64,000 bases of DNA, taken from NCBI GenBank assembly GCA_963931995.1, contig OZ008371.1, positions 209,307,493 through 209,371,492 of the forward strand, given 5' to 3'. The DNA comes from Phaonia tiefii. Its lineage: Eukaryota; Arthropoda; Insecta; Diptera; Muscidae. The position numbers and the translations under genes were made by a program. Numbering within the stretch: the first letter of the stretch is position 1; each line of letters begins with the position of its first letter. Below are positions 1 to 9,841 of the stretch, in pieces. The notes under the pieces are model-generated. The model searched no databases. It saw only the letters and a list, made by a program, of their open reading frames with translations, and was not told the origin of the DNA.

Positions 1-261
1 AATAGTTATATAAAGGCATAATTTTTGAACTGGTTCATTCAAAAATGGATACAGGAGATAAAATACATGCACTGATCTCGACAAAATACCCCATTTTATG
101 ATTAAGGTTTGCCAACCAGAATAACTGTCAATGCTTAAAAGAAGTATGGCAACTCTAGCCGAACTTAGAAGTATGTACATAGTTTGATGTACATGGTGCC
201 AAAAAAAAAAGTTTGGCAAACCGAAATAATAACTGGGCAGGTATGTAAAAATAAATAAATG
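1..261. other. AT-rich sequence, no gene seen
   Basis: Only short, low-complexity frames. A run of A/T with AATAAATAAA-like bases near 250 marks the 3' tail of the minus-strand SINE that starts just to the right. Confidence 0.4.
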
Positions 262-411
262 GTTGGATTAGGGAGAGCTTCTCACAACCAGTGAGCTGTG
301 TGCGTTCTAGTTGTACACTCACTGATTGGGACCTACAGTTTTACACCGGTTCCGAACGGTATTTTGAGAAGCTTTTTCATGGCTAAATACTCGATAGTGT
401 CGCCTCATCAT
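262..411 (-). mobile_element. tRNA-derived SINE copy A, 3' part
   Basis: This stretch matches the body of the SINE copies at 24273-24525 (plus) and 53336-53597 (minus): shared blocks are GAGCTTCTCACAACCAGTGA, CACTGATTGGGACCTACAG and CATGGCTAAATACTCGATAG. It stops right after GTGTCGCC at about 404, where the other copies continue with the tRNA-like head. That head is found about 1 kb away at 1429-1526, so the copy was split by the foldback element at 425-1416. What is seen is the similarity and the interruption; the SINE class rests on the head sequence of the other copies. Confidence 0.75.
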
Positions 412-424
412 CATCATATGTAAA

Positions 425-1416
425 TGTGTGTGAAGATAAATTCCGAATTTAACTATCCAAGACACAAACCACTTCGTTTACAGAATTCTGTTGTGGAGTT
501 AGCAGACCGATGTTAATGTATGAAATACGATGAGTAGGTATAAAAAACGGACTTTTGGACGGCCTGTGAGCACAAAGGCAGCGAAATTGATAAAATAAAC
601 AGAAAACAGTTTGAATTTAATATATTTGAAAAAACTAATGCCAACAACTTTCGAGATGCACATAGGGCGTCAATAAAAAACTGGTATTTCTTTCTAAACA
701 TATATAGCTGATATACATAAATATAACTTTCCTCGTCAGCTAAACCTATGTCATTATCCAAGGCCCGACATTAACTTTCCATATTTAATAACACTATTAC
801 TGAAAACACCTTTAGTAAAATAAATTATTCACTTTCTGTTTTTAATAAACTACGCAATAATATATATGTATGTCACTATATCCAAACGAATAAAACCTCG
901 TCAATGAGACTTATGTCCAGACGTAGCCCTTGCTTAGTAGATTTAAACTGGCTACTCATTTTCAGGATAGACACCTTCGGAATATGACATTTATCAATTT
1001 CAAATATTTTCCTATTTTAACATTTTCGTCCACTGTGTCCAAACGAAGAAAACTTCGTCAATGAGACTTATGTCCAGACGTAGCCCTTGCTTAGAAGATT
1101 TCCGCCCATTTCTACTATATATTTATGTATATCAGTTATATATGTTTAGAAAGAAATACCTTTTTTTTATTGATGCCCTATGTGCATCTCGAAAGTTGTT
1201 GGCATTAGTTTTTTCAAATATATTAAACTCAAACTGTTTTCTTTTTATTTTATAAATTTCGCTGCCTTTGTGGTCACAGATCGTCCAAAAATCGGTATTT
1301 TATACCTACTCATCGTATTTAATACATTAACATTGATCTGCTCACTCAACAACAGAATTCTGTAAACGAAGTGGTTTGTGTCTTGGATAGTTAAATTCGG
1401 AATTTATCTTCACACA
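425..1416. mobile_element. foldback element with ~300-bp inverted arms
   Basis: The left arm (425-727) and right arm (1115-1416) are near-identical inverted copies, starting TGTGTGTGAAGATAAATTCC at the left and ending in its complement at the right. A 12-bp direct repeat CATCATATGTAA flanks it (412-423 and 1417-1428), a likely target-site duplication. The 390-bp centre holds a direct repeat of about 70 bp (872-944 and 1028-1102; shared core GAGACTTATGTCCAGACGTA). No transposase frame is present, so it is non-autonomous; the apparent 60-80 aa frames in both arms are just the two copies of one repeat. Superfamily not recognised. It interrupts SINE copy A. Confidence 0.8.
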
Positions 1417-1428
1417 CATCATATGTAA

Positions 1429-1526
1429 GTATGTATACAAATTTAAGGTGATCAGAGCAGGGATCGAACCCACGTTCTCATGAACAAGAGCCGCGCACAC
1501 TACCATTACACCACCACCGATATATA
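1429..1526 (-). mobile_element. tRNA-derived SINE copy A, 5' head
   Basis: On the minus strand this carries the internal promoter layout of a tRNA gene: a box-A-like TGGTGTAATGGTAGTGTGCG and, about 30 bp on, a box-B-like GGGTTCGATCCC. It matches the head of the SINE at 24273. It is the missing 5' part of the SINE body at 262-411. The expected tRNA acceptor pairing and anticodon arm are not convincing, so it is not called a tRNA gene. Confidence 0.7.
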
Positions 1527-2084
1527 ATAAAATAAAAATAAAATTTTCTTAGTCAAGTTTTTCGGCGCCATATTTTGAAATTAACGGTCTTTCTCATAAA
1601 TTCTGTAGGTACAACCGTAGTCATTTTCAATTCGGTTACCACAACATAATTCTATGTATTTTAAACCTGACGTTTAAAATTCTAAAACAAATATTATATT
1701 TAAAAAAGATAAAGAATATTTAATTATATTTTTTGTGTATTTTCATTGCCTATATAACGTTGTCGAAGCCCACCGTGAGTTGTATTTTACCTACTGCCAG
1801 GATGATTATGTTTCAGCTGCCCATTATGAATAAGACGCTGACCAGAGCGGAGTGTGTCGAAATTGGATTTTGGTTTCTTCAATTTTGATCCGCCGTTGGC
1901 CAGGGGTGTTGGCTCATCCACCTTCAAAGGACAGAAGAATATGGTCACTACTTCGAAGAGCTTCAGTGACAGGGTCAACTAATAATTATGAGACATATCA
2001 GTGATCGCATTACCAATCAGGGTGATCATTCGTATCACTTTCTCACTTTAGCTAGCTTGCATAGGTATCAAATTAGGTCCAGTT
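1527..2084. other. intergenic, nothing identified
   Basis: No coding exon, terminal inverted repeat or tandem array recognised. The part after about 1950 may be decayed retrotransposon upstream of the fragment at 2085, but this cannot be shown. Confidence 0.35.
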
Positions 2085-2276
2085 ATCAGAATGGATGAAG
2101 GTGAGCCAGCGCGAAAGGTTTTCGATAAAGGACCCGATGGAAGCAGGAAAAGTGGACGACCAAGACTCCGTTGGAAAGACCAGGGCGAAGAATCCCTCCG
2201 TATCTTTGCTGTTACCAACTGGCGAGAAAAGGCGAAGGATAGAACCAGTTGGAGGAATATGTTGAAATTTGTTTAA
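2085..2276 (+). pseudogene. non-LTR retrotransposon ORF2 C-terminal fragment
   Basis: The frame starting IRMDEGEPARKVFD and running through GRPRLRWKDQ, ANWREKAKDR-like and WRNML motifs is the characteristic C-terminal tail found downstream of reverse transcriptase in a widespread group of insect non-LTR retrotransposons. It ends with TAA at 2274-2276 and is followed by AT-rich sequence. The reverse-transcriptase domain is absent, so it is a 5'-truncated relic. A second tail of the same kind lies at 49680-49767, and a reverse-transcriptase body of a compatible type at 50672-51780. Family assignment is from motif recognition only. Confidence 0.65.
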
Positions 2277-3299
2277 TTTTATTTAGTTTGTTTAAATTTA
2301 ATTTGTTTAATTAATATGTGTACGACACCTGACCTCATGAGGTTGTAAAATAGTCAAAAAATGTCGATATTAAGATTTTTTTGAGGTTATTAAGAGGTAA
2401 GCAAAAATATTGTAATTATGGTTTTTGTATTAAAACGTCATATTTTTCAGAAAATGGCCAAGAAGATATCAACAGTTTTGAAGATTTTCAAGGTCGGTTG
2501 TTTGAGATATACTGCAATCGTCTCTGTACAAAACGGTTTAGGACCTAAATCAACAGATACAACACGTCAGAATTGGTGCGGTGACGCGACTTGAAGAAAA
2601 GTTAATTTGTTCCACAAAAATGTTTATCTGAATCTTTTCTATAAAACTGCTGAACATATTTTGTACCTTAGAAGTAAGGAACACACAATTTTGCATGCCG
2701 ATATGTTGCAGGAAAGTTCTGAGGGGCGGAAACTTTGACCCGCCCTAAAAAAAATTCTGATCATATCTGGCAAAACGCCGATACACGTATATATTTTTTT
2801 ATACCTTTCTACCAGAATCCGTTGACAGAACCCCATCATTTTTTTTGGTGTCGCACAGTGTAATTAATTGGATAGGTAAAAACTCTTGTAAAATAAATGC
2901 ATTTTAACGAACTATGGTTTTTAAAAATCTGTATCTCAAAAGAAAATCGTTTTTGTAGTTACAATTGGTTTGTGAGATATTTGGTTTGGTTTGGTTTATA
3001 AGATCTTAAATTTTTTTTTTTATACTTTTGGAATATATTCTACTTTTGAAATTTTTAAATACAAAATACAATTGAGTCACTCGATATGTTAAAAGAAGGT
3101 TTGCGTATTTGCTCTTAAAATTGACCAGAAAGTTCAGATGGTCTATCACATATGTACTTCCATTTTTTTCGAATAATCATTTGTTGAGGTAGTCGACCAC
3201 AACCAAACAAATATAAAGTCACAAACTTCGTGGTGAGGTCGGTGCAATAGATATTCGACATAGATTGACTTACACCTGATGGCGTTACAAGAACTGTTG
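2277..3299. other. intergenic, nothing identified
   Basis: No exon, terminal repeat or array that I can support. Frames of about 65 aa here have no recognisable motif. Confidence 0.35.
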
Positions 3300-3600
3300 G
3301 CTTTAAGTTGTCATGTCGTTTTGTTTGAGAACCTATTTTGGAATTTTTGTTATCTTTTACAGTTAGTATACAAACATATACGAAATACCGTTGTTGTTTT
3401 CTTATTGGTTGTTTTGAACTAATGCCTCTATCTGCTATTATTAAAGAAATATTTTCAACATGTCCATATACAGCCAAGCCTAATGTCGTAAATTTACTGA
3501 GAGAATTTTTTACTCAAGGTATATTTCCAAGGTATAAAATGCACACTTGTGTCAGTTGCGGGAATAAACGTCAAAGTATATTTGTAAATTTGTAGTTGAT
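3300..3600 (-). repeat. decayed copy of the CATAG MITE family
   Basis: The plus strand around 3380-3500 reads ACGAAATACCGTTGTTG then TGTTTTGAAC and TGCCTCTATCTG, the same order of blocks as the reverse strand of the MITE at 4329-4751. Ends are too decayed to place. The short open frame shared by the family is still readable (KYRCC ... GCFE ... PLSAIIKEI). Confidence 0.5.
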
Positions 3601-3804
3601 ATGATATAGAAAAACTTTTTCAGCAGATTTTTAAAGTATTTTGGAAAAATCAATTAATATAAGTAATTCCAAAATTTAAAAAAAAAATACAGCAGACAGT
3701 TGTCCGAGGCCTTCGGCCACGGACTGTCCCTGCAGGCTGTGTCAGGGACACGGCCATTAAGTTTAACGTAGAATACGCCATCCGATAAGACAGAAAACAT
3801 ATAT
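3601..3804. other. intergenic with two short hairpins
   Basis: Around 3689-3750 there are two GC-richer inverted repeats: GTCCGAGG/CCACGGAC around a GGCCTTCGGCC core, then TGTCCCTG/CAGGGACA. They may be decayed transposon ends; no other function is apparent. Confidence 0.4.
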
Positions 3805-4019
3805 AACAATAAATGATAAATAACATAAGCAAATGAATTTATTTATTTGATAGTTACTTTTGATAATATACATACATAAGCTTATGGTAGGAAAAATAGG
3901 ATAAATATGTTTTTAAATTAAAAGAGAGGATAAATGATAAATAACAGACGCAAATCAATTTGATTATTTGAAAGCTACTTTTGATAATATGGGCTTATGA
4001 TAGGAAAAATAGGATAAAA
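3805..4019. repeat. two-unit direct repeat, ~115-bp period
   Basis: Units of about 95 bp (3810-3903 and 3930-4019) share GATAAATAACA, a TTATTTGA motif, CTTTTGATAATAT and AGGAAAAATAGGATAAA. The reverse strand of the second unit reads SYFSYHKPIL, the same residues that end the endonuclease fragment at 14251-14541, so both may derive from the C-terminal end of one transposon nuclease frame; that link is inference. Confidence 0.6.
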
Positions 4020-4021
4020 AA

Positions 4022-4125
4022 AAGTTATCTCGCCGTTTCCTCATAACTAATGAAATAAAGATTACAACAATAACAATCTGACATGACTCCCTATACCGTA
4101 AGGTAAGACGTATTCTACGCCAAAA
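4022..4125. repeat. 104-bp direct repeat, left copy
   Basis: Nearly identical to 4911-5014 in the same orientation, running from AAGTTATCTCGCCGTTTCCT to GTATTCTACGCCAAAA. The pair brackets the CATAG MITE at 4329-4751. Confidence 0.85.
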
Positions 4126-4328
4126 TGTATGAATTAATTTTTTCATATATTTTTCATAATTATATATCCATGTTAAATTCAAATTCACATTTAACATTTT
4201 GTTTCACTTAAATACATAAGTAAATATGTATACGAAATTTCAATATTACATCAATCAAAACAACAGCCGAAGGTTTGTGTCCACACTGAAACAGCAGCAT
4301 AGTTTGTGTTCACGCTACAAACTCAAAC

Positions 4329-4751
4329 CATAGAGTAAATATGGGTAGAGGAAATCTTTCACTCACCAAATTTCTGACATTTGTCCTCGTGTGATGTATA
4401 CGTTTGATGTTGAAAAGAATTGCTTTACTAATACCAGATAGAGGCAATGGTTCAAAACAACGAACAAAATAACAACAACGACATTTCGTTTTGTGTGTTA
4501 AAATTAATGTGTTAAATACAACACACATGTATGCTAACAATAACAGTCAATAAAAAAGTTTAAAACACATTTAAATTTCACAGTTTTTCACCAAAATGGC
4601 ATGAAAAATTAAAGCAAGAAGTTATTGTAATTCCACCTGGTGTATACCACTTTTCGTCAAACATCTCTCTATCACACCGACCGCATCACGAAGAGTGTGA
4701 AAGGAAACGTCAGATGAGACAATGGCGGCTCTACTGTAAATTTCCTCTATG
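4329..4751 (+). mobile_element. CATAG MITE, copy 1
   Basis: A 423-bp non-autonomous element with ends CATAGAGTAAAT and ACTGTAAATTTCCTCTATG. It is bounded by a perfect 8-bp target-site duplication, ACTCAAAC (4321-4328 and 4752-4759). Other copies: 18378-18801, 25199-25620, 50929-51251, 51792-52217 and 63038-63462, with decayed ones at 3300-3600 and 62337-62720. Eight-base TSDs are made by hAT and P-superfamily transposases; the CAT start fits P elements better than typical CAG hAT ends, but this is inference. An open frame on the reverse strand (KCRCC ... CFEPLPLSGI) recurs in all copies. Confidence 0.9.
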
Positions 4752-4910
4752 ACTCAAACACTCAACCAAACACCACACATATGTTTGAGTGTATGTGTTT
4801 AAACAATTTTCATTTGAAAAATTTAAATATTAGGAAGATATCAACCAATATGAAATGTATATCAAACGAAAGGTAACATCTTCATTTACCTACAAAAAAA
4901 TTTTTAAAAA

Positions 4911-5014
4911 AAGTTATCTCGCCGTTTCCTCATAATCAATGAAATAAAGATTACAACAATAACAATCTGACATGACTCCCTATACCGTAAGGTAAGACGT
5001 ATTCTACGCCAAAA
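4911..5014. repeat. 104-bp direct repeat, right copy
   Basis: Partner of 4022-4125, with only a few mismatches. Between the MITE and this copy (4760-4910) nothing else is recognised. Confidence 0.85.
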
Positions 5015-6116
5015 ATTTAAAAAATCTTTAAAACAAGATATTAAACACTAACATCAAATGCCCGAAGTACAACCATTTCAATACACATACATATAAAATG
5101 ACAATAGTTACATGTTGCAAACAGTATCTTCTGTATGTTATCGGTTATATATAAATTACTGTGTTCTTACTGATATCATAAAGCCATAAGACTAATTTGC
5201 TACTACTCAAAACTGACAGATTGATATGTGTGTCTTAAGCGGGCTACTCACGTGGTAAACATGATGAAGAACAACTATTGTTGTTCCGTTCACAAGTGTT
5301 ATTGTGATGACCACTGATTCTGTTGGCTGCCTAAATGCCGGTTTTATGACCAAGTAAACCATCCCACCAATATTGTAGTTAAATGTATTTGTATCACATA
5401 AGCTTAACCTATCTATCTACAGATTCTACACACATGCTCAATTCGTATTGAATAAATGAGAATTCCCGTTTCCGTTTTAAAAGGGGAATCATTGCTTCAA
5501 ATTACTCATATAGTTGACATCATATGATATTTTTTTTAATACGTAGAAAAAATCTCAACACAGTTTAAAATTATTTTTACAAGGGAGAATATGTACATAT
5601 TTACAACAAATTGCCCATTAGTGTTAATGATAGCACGCACGGTATAGTTTTGTTAAAAATATAATGTGCCATTAAAGGAAACAGTATTTATTACTCACTC
5701 ATCTGCATAAAGGCCGTGTTAGACTGATAGAGAAATCGTTTGATGTGTCAAAATTTCCATTTGGTGAGAGCGGATGGAATAGTCTAAACTTGAGAATGAT
5801 TTGCAAACATAATGTTGACAGATCTGCTAGATTTCTCTGAATTTTTGATTTTGGTCACAATTATGCGATCAGTGATGCAATTTGAATAAAACGAACAAAA
5901 ATAAAACAAGAAAGGCAAGAACATGTTTATTTCACCACTTTTAACAAAAGTTTAGTCTTCGGTCCAATTTGCTGTTTTCAGAATTTCCAACTCAGTTTTT
6001 TTAAAAAATTCAAGTTTGCCTACTTTTGTTTTTGTTTTGTTTGATTTAATTACTCAGATGTCAAAACAAATGAAAGTAGATAATAACAGCTTTCTATTTA
6101 AAGGCTCAACTTAATA
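5015..6116. other. intergenic, nothing identified
   Basis: AT-rich sequence with TATATA/ACATAC runs. No exon, TIR pair or array could be supported. Confidence 0.35.
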
Positions 6117-7283
6117 CACGCTGAAAAATCTGTTTTTTTGTTGTTGTTTGGATGCAAATATTGGTGCTTGTCGCAAATATAATATACTTGTGTCCAAACA
6201 CATTGTGTTTGCTATTCAATATTACATGTTTCAGACACAATGATTAATATGTTATAATATATATACATATGTGTTTGTGACCGATATATATTTATGTTTG
6301 TGATACAAATACAGATGTGTTTTTTGCACTGTCTATGCTCTCTCGAGAGCAAGAGAATAAAAGAGGAACAACGAGAGACTATCTTGTAAGTGTAAATCTG
6401 TATTTTTGCTTTATTTTCTCAGTCAATGAGTCATAAATATTCCTGAATGACCGTGTAAATTGCAGACGAAGTGTTTCTTATTTTGTCTAATGTATTGCGT
6501 TTTAGTTTCATGTATTCTGTCAAAATCGTTTATTATTACAACAACACGCCACGCGTCGACTTATATTATTAGACTATGCTCGGACGGTTAAATGGTTTGT
6601 GATGCTACTTTGGTGTTTGTGTATGTGTTTCGTTTATATTGACGTGTGGTACCAAAATGAGAAAGGATTTTGAGGAAAGAAACTGGCAAAGGCAACAACA
6701 TGAAACCCTTTGTCTGTCCGAGCTTGATTTGTATATAAATATTTTGTTTGTGTACCAACGCATAGTGATAACCAACGCATGGCTGATACCTTCTGAAAAC
6801 AAAAACGTGAGAAACAGCAAAGAATGGAGAAGCACAAGAGCAGCAGATTCTTACTTCAAGAAAAAAAAAACAAAGGCAAATAAATTTAAAAAGGGCCGTT
6901 TAAAATCTATTACAATAGATTTGGATTTATAGTGTTATAATTAATTGTAATAAATAATACATATATATGTATATTGAAAACTTAGAATAATTCGTTTCTA
7001 AATATTATTATATTTGGGAGGTAATTCCCATATGTTGCCACGTAAGTATCTGTAGGTTTGGGGGAAACGCGCATGTATATGGATGTTTGGGATGAAGAAC
7101 GCATATGTTTCCTCGTAAAAGCATAGATGTTTGTGAGTAAACATGATACTGTTTGCATTTAAATACAAGTAAGTTTGGGACTTGCAAAAATATGAATGTT
7201 TGAAGTGTGTTCCAAACATATACATGGTTCCTGCAGAATATATTTGGGAAAATATGTTAGAGAGACCGTTATTTTTCAGCGTG
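6117..7283. mobile_element. candidate TIR element, CACGCTGAAAAAT ends
   Basis: The 13-bp sequence CACGCTGAAAAAT (6117-6129) recurs as its exact complement at 7271-7283, and TA dinucleotides flank both sides (6115-6116, 7284-7285). The interior (1.17 kb) holds many TGTTTG-type words but no transposase. One plus-strand frame (from ATG 6657, about 91 aa, lysine-rich C-terminus) has no recognisable motif and is not called as a gene. A pair of exact 13-mers 1.2 kb apart with TA flanks is suggestive, not proof. Confidence 0.5.
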
Positions 7284-7414
7284 TATATATAAACACATTG
7301 GAAATCGACAGCGAACAACGAAATTTTACCTCCACCCAGACAGAAAAAAGGTTCAGCTTCGATTAATCTGCCTCGATTTTTGGCCGAATGCGATTAACGG
7401 GTCGATCTCTAGTA

Positions 7415-8060
7415 CAAGGTGGCGCAAAAGTAAACACCCTATTGGAAAGCCCAATCAATCATTTTTGGTGAAAGAGCAGTGCATCAGCTTGAAGATTTTT
7501 CATCGAAAATTATCATGATCATTTCCATCTTAGCGGTTACGTGAATAAACAAAATAATCATTTCTGGGGCACCGAAAATCTGTTTACGCTGGAGAAGTCA
7601 TCACGCCATTTTTTTAGAACGAAGCGGGACAAACGACGACTGTGAATGGCGCCGCTACAGAGCCATGATTAACCGATTTTTTTTTCTTCCTCAATTGGAT
7701 GAATTGCGATTGGAGAACATGTGGTTTCAACAGGACGGTGCACACTGCTCGAGCCACAGCCGATATTCTCTGAAGGAAGCTTTCCCGGGTCGATTAATTT
7801 CTCGTTTTGGTGATTTTCCCTGTCCGGTCAGAGCACCCGATTTAACCGTTCCAGACTTCTTTTTATGAAGTTTTTTGAAGTCGAGGGTTTACGTCAACAA
7901 GCCTCAGACTCTTCAAGCCCTTAAGGAGAATATTCGCTAAGAATGTCAGAACTCGTCGCCCGAATTTCTTGCAAGTCATGGAAAATGCCATAAAACGAGC
8001 CCGTATGGTCAGTAACTCTGGCGGCCGATATCATTTTCTCAACTTGATGGAATAAATTGT
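7415..8060 (+). pseudogene. DD41D mariner-like transposase relic 1
   Basis: Conceptual pieces on the plus strand read HLSGYVNKQNN.FWGTEN, then after a deletion YRAMINRFFF, MWFQQDGAH, PGRLISRFGDF and APDLTVPDFFL. This is the order of the catalytic half of the mariner-like group with a D...41...D spacing (rosa type, known from flies). Here small deletions reduce the second spacing to 39 residues and several frame breaks separate the blocks. Downstream text (7900-8040) still resembles the C-terminal segment. The N-terminal DNA-binding part and clear inverted ends are missing. Confidence 0.75.
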
Positions 8061-8900
8061 AATGAATTAAATAAACAAATTTCACAAGCAGAACCAAAGT
8101 TTTTCATTAACAAAAAAATTACAGCAAAAGAACATTGATTCAATGTCAGCCATTTTGATAGTTGTCACGTTATTTACTTTTAGTTCGGTTTGCCATTTCA
8201 CTGACTGAAGTCTGAACCATAGAGTAATGTAATAAGAGTGTGCAACAGCTTTTGTGGAAACCTTAGAAAGTAGCTGGACTAGTTGGAGTTTTCATGGATT
8301 TTGATACTTCCACTTGTTATCCATTTTTTTTCTTCGATTTAGTTGACAACATTTCTCTCAGCTTATGTGTTTTGCACTTTTGTGGTTGCATATTTATGAA
8401 GAACGTACAGCGCAAACCTAATTCTTAGTCACATATCGCTTTATCTCTTCCAAAATGTATACTCCATAAAAACTCTAACTGCATAGCCCATCGCGCCAGC
8501 TGACCTAAACAATGCGCGAAGGATTGTTCTGCCAAATTCATGTCGTACGAAAACAATTGTTTGGGAACGAAATTTTGATATGTATTTCGATTATTTTGAC
8601 AAACAAAAGACAAAAAGGATATACAAGAAGAGAACCAACAAGTCGACGCGATTCACTCAAACGCATTTCTCTCGCGTCATAACTTGATTACTACATACTT
8701 TTTAAAAACTTTATGTAACTTTATATAAACATGGTTTGAATTTATATAGTTAGATACTATAACATCATCAGAAAACTGCTAGTGTATTGAAATAATCAAC
8801 GAAACGTTTTCCCACCACGTTAACTCCGAATGATACGACGCATCTTCCGAGACGTCGCGACGTAGAATGCGTACTGAGTAAACTGTTACTGCTGTAGAGC
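8061..8900. other. intergenic, decayed repeats
   Basis: Contains a lone CATAGAGTAAT at 8218 (end motif of the CATAG elements) without a certain partner, and at 8530-8600 a stretch similar to 56940-57010 (shared ACAATTGTTTG). No gene seen. Confidence 0.4.
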
Positions 8901-8908
8901 ATTCAATC

Positions 8909-9287
8909 AGGGGGGTTTCTATGTCACAGCTGATCGAAAAGGTACTAGGGAAATAATGTAGAATGAGAGACCAAAGAAGACAGGAACTGATTTTTAATAG
9001 TGTTTATTGATACTAATGACACCTAAATTAGGTTTTATGTTGTTTGCATTGAACGAAAATACGCATTCCCTTTGATTTCTGTCCGTTTTATGTCCAACAA
9101 AGTGTGAAATTGGTAAAATACAGCAGCAAATAAAACTCTATGAAATGGCCTACTACCTCGTCGTCATGAAGAGACATCGAAGAGTAATAGAAACTCTTAA
9201 GTATTACTCTATGCTGTCTCCATCATTTGCCTAGTACCTTTTCTATCAGCTGTGCCATTGAATCCCCCTGGTAGGTATTACTCTATG
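8909..9287. mobile_element. foldback MITE with CAGCTGAT ends, copy A
   Basis: The left end AGGGGGGTTTCTATGTCACA and inverted right end (GCTGTGCCATTGAATCCCCC, then TATTACTCTATG) share about 50 bp including CACAGCTGAT and GGTACTAGG. An 8-bp direct repeat ATTCAATC (8901-8908, 9288-9295) flanks it. The right side carries an extra CATAGAGTAATACC end absent on the left. Related copies: 11912-12199 and 29046-29528; the large element at 33400-41545 has related ends. No coding capacity. Confidence 0.75.
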
Positions 9288-9379
9288 ATTCAATCAAGGA
9301 AGACCCAGATGAGTCCATCCGTCATCGTGCACATCAATGAGATCTGTGTTCATCAACTTTATAGTAGATCTTGGTTTGC

Positions 9380-9841
9380 GGGTCAATAAGCAAAACTGTC
9401 GCATATCGAGTGAAGATAATCTTCAAGACAGAAAGAGTGACAATTTGGTGTGCTTTATGAGCTGGTGAAATCATTGGTCTTAACTTCTTTTAAAAACTGG
9501 GGACCGCTATAGAACAATGATCAATGGCTTCTTCGTTCCTGAAATGACTCGCCTTCTTGTGGGCGAGCTGTGGTTGCAGCAAGAAACTGCAACATGTAAC
9601 ACATTTCGAGTCACAACAGATTTATCGAAGGAAACATTTGGTGAAATTGGTTTCCAAGATCTTGCAATACTACACCGCTGTATTAGTTTCCGTGGGGGTA
9701 CGTGAAATCGAAATACTACGCCGACTAGACAGAGACGACTTGGAAGACAACATTCGTCGCGTAATTACCGATATACGGCCCAAAATGCTGCAAAAAGTGT
9801 TAGAAAATTTGGAGCGTCTGCCAGAAATCATATTCAAATAA
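9380..9841 (+). pseudogene. DD41D mariner-like transposase relic 2
   Basis: Plus-strand pieces read GDRYRTMINGFFVPEM-like residues, then LWLQQETATC where the family has the FQQDGATC block (the catalytic Asp is changed), and a well-kept C-terminus LEDNIRRVITDIRPKM ... PEIIFK ending at the TAA at 9839-9841. The second catalytic Asp segment has been lost. Frames shift at least twice. Clearly dead. Confidence 0.75.

Noticed and set aside
1061..1365. Open frames in both arms of 425-1416 with near-identical proteins
   Set aside because: They are the two inverted copies of one foldback arm read in the same relative frame, hydrophobic and motif-free; repeat structure explains the match.
6657..6932. 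91-codon plus-strand frame with lysine-rich C-terminus as a host gene
   Set aside because: No recognised domain, no splice or promoter context, and it lies inside a candidate TIR element.
8218..9225. Single 1-kb CATAG element using the end motifs at 8218 and 9225
   Set aside because: Flanks GTCTGAAC and CTGTCTCC do not match, and the 8909-9287 element with ATTCAATC duplication explains the right-hand motif better.
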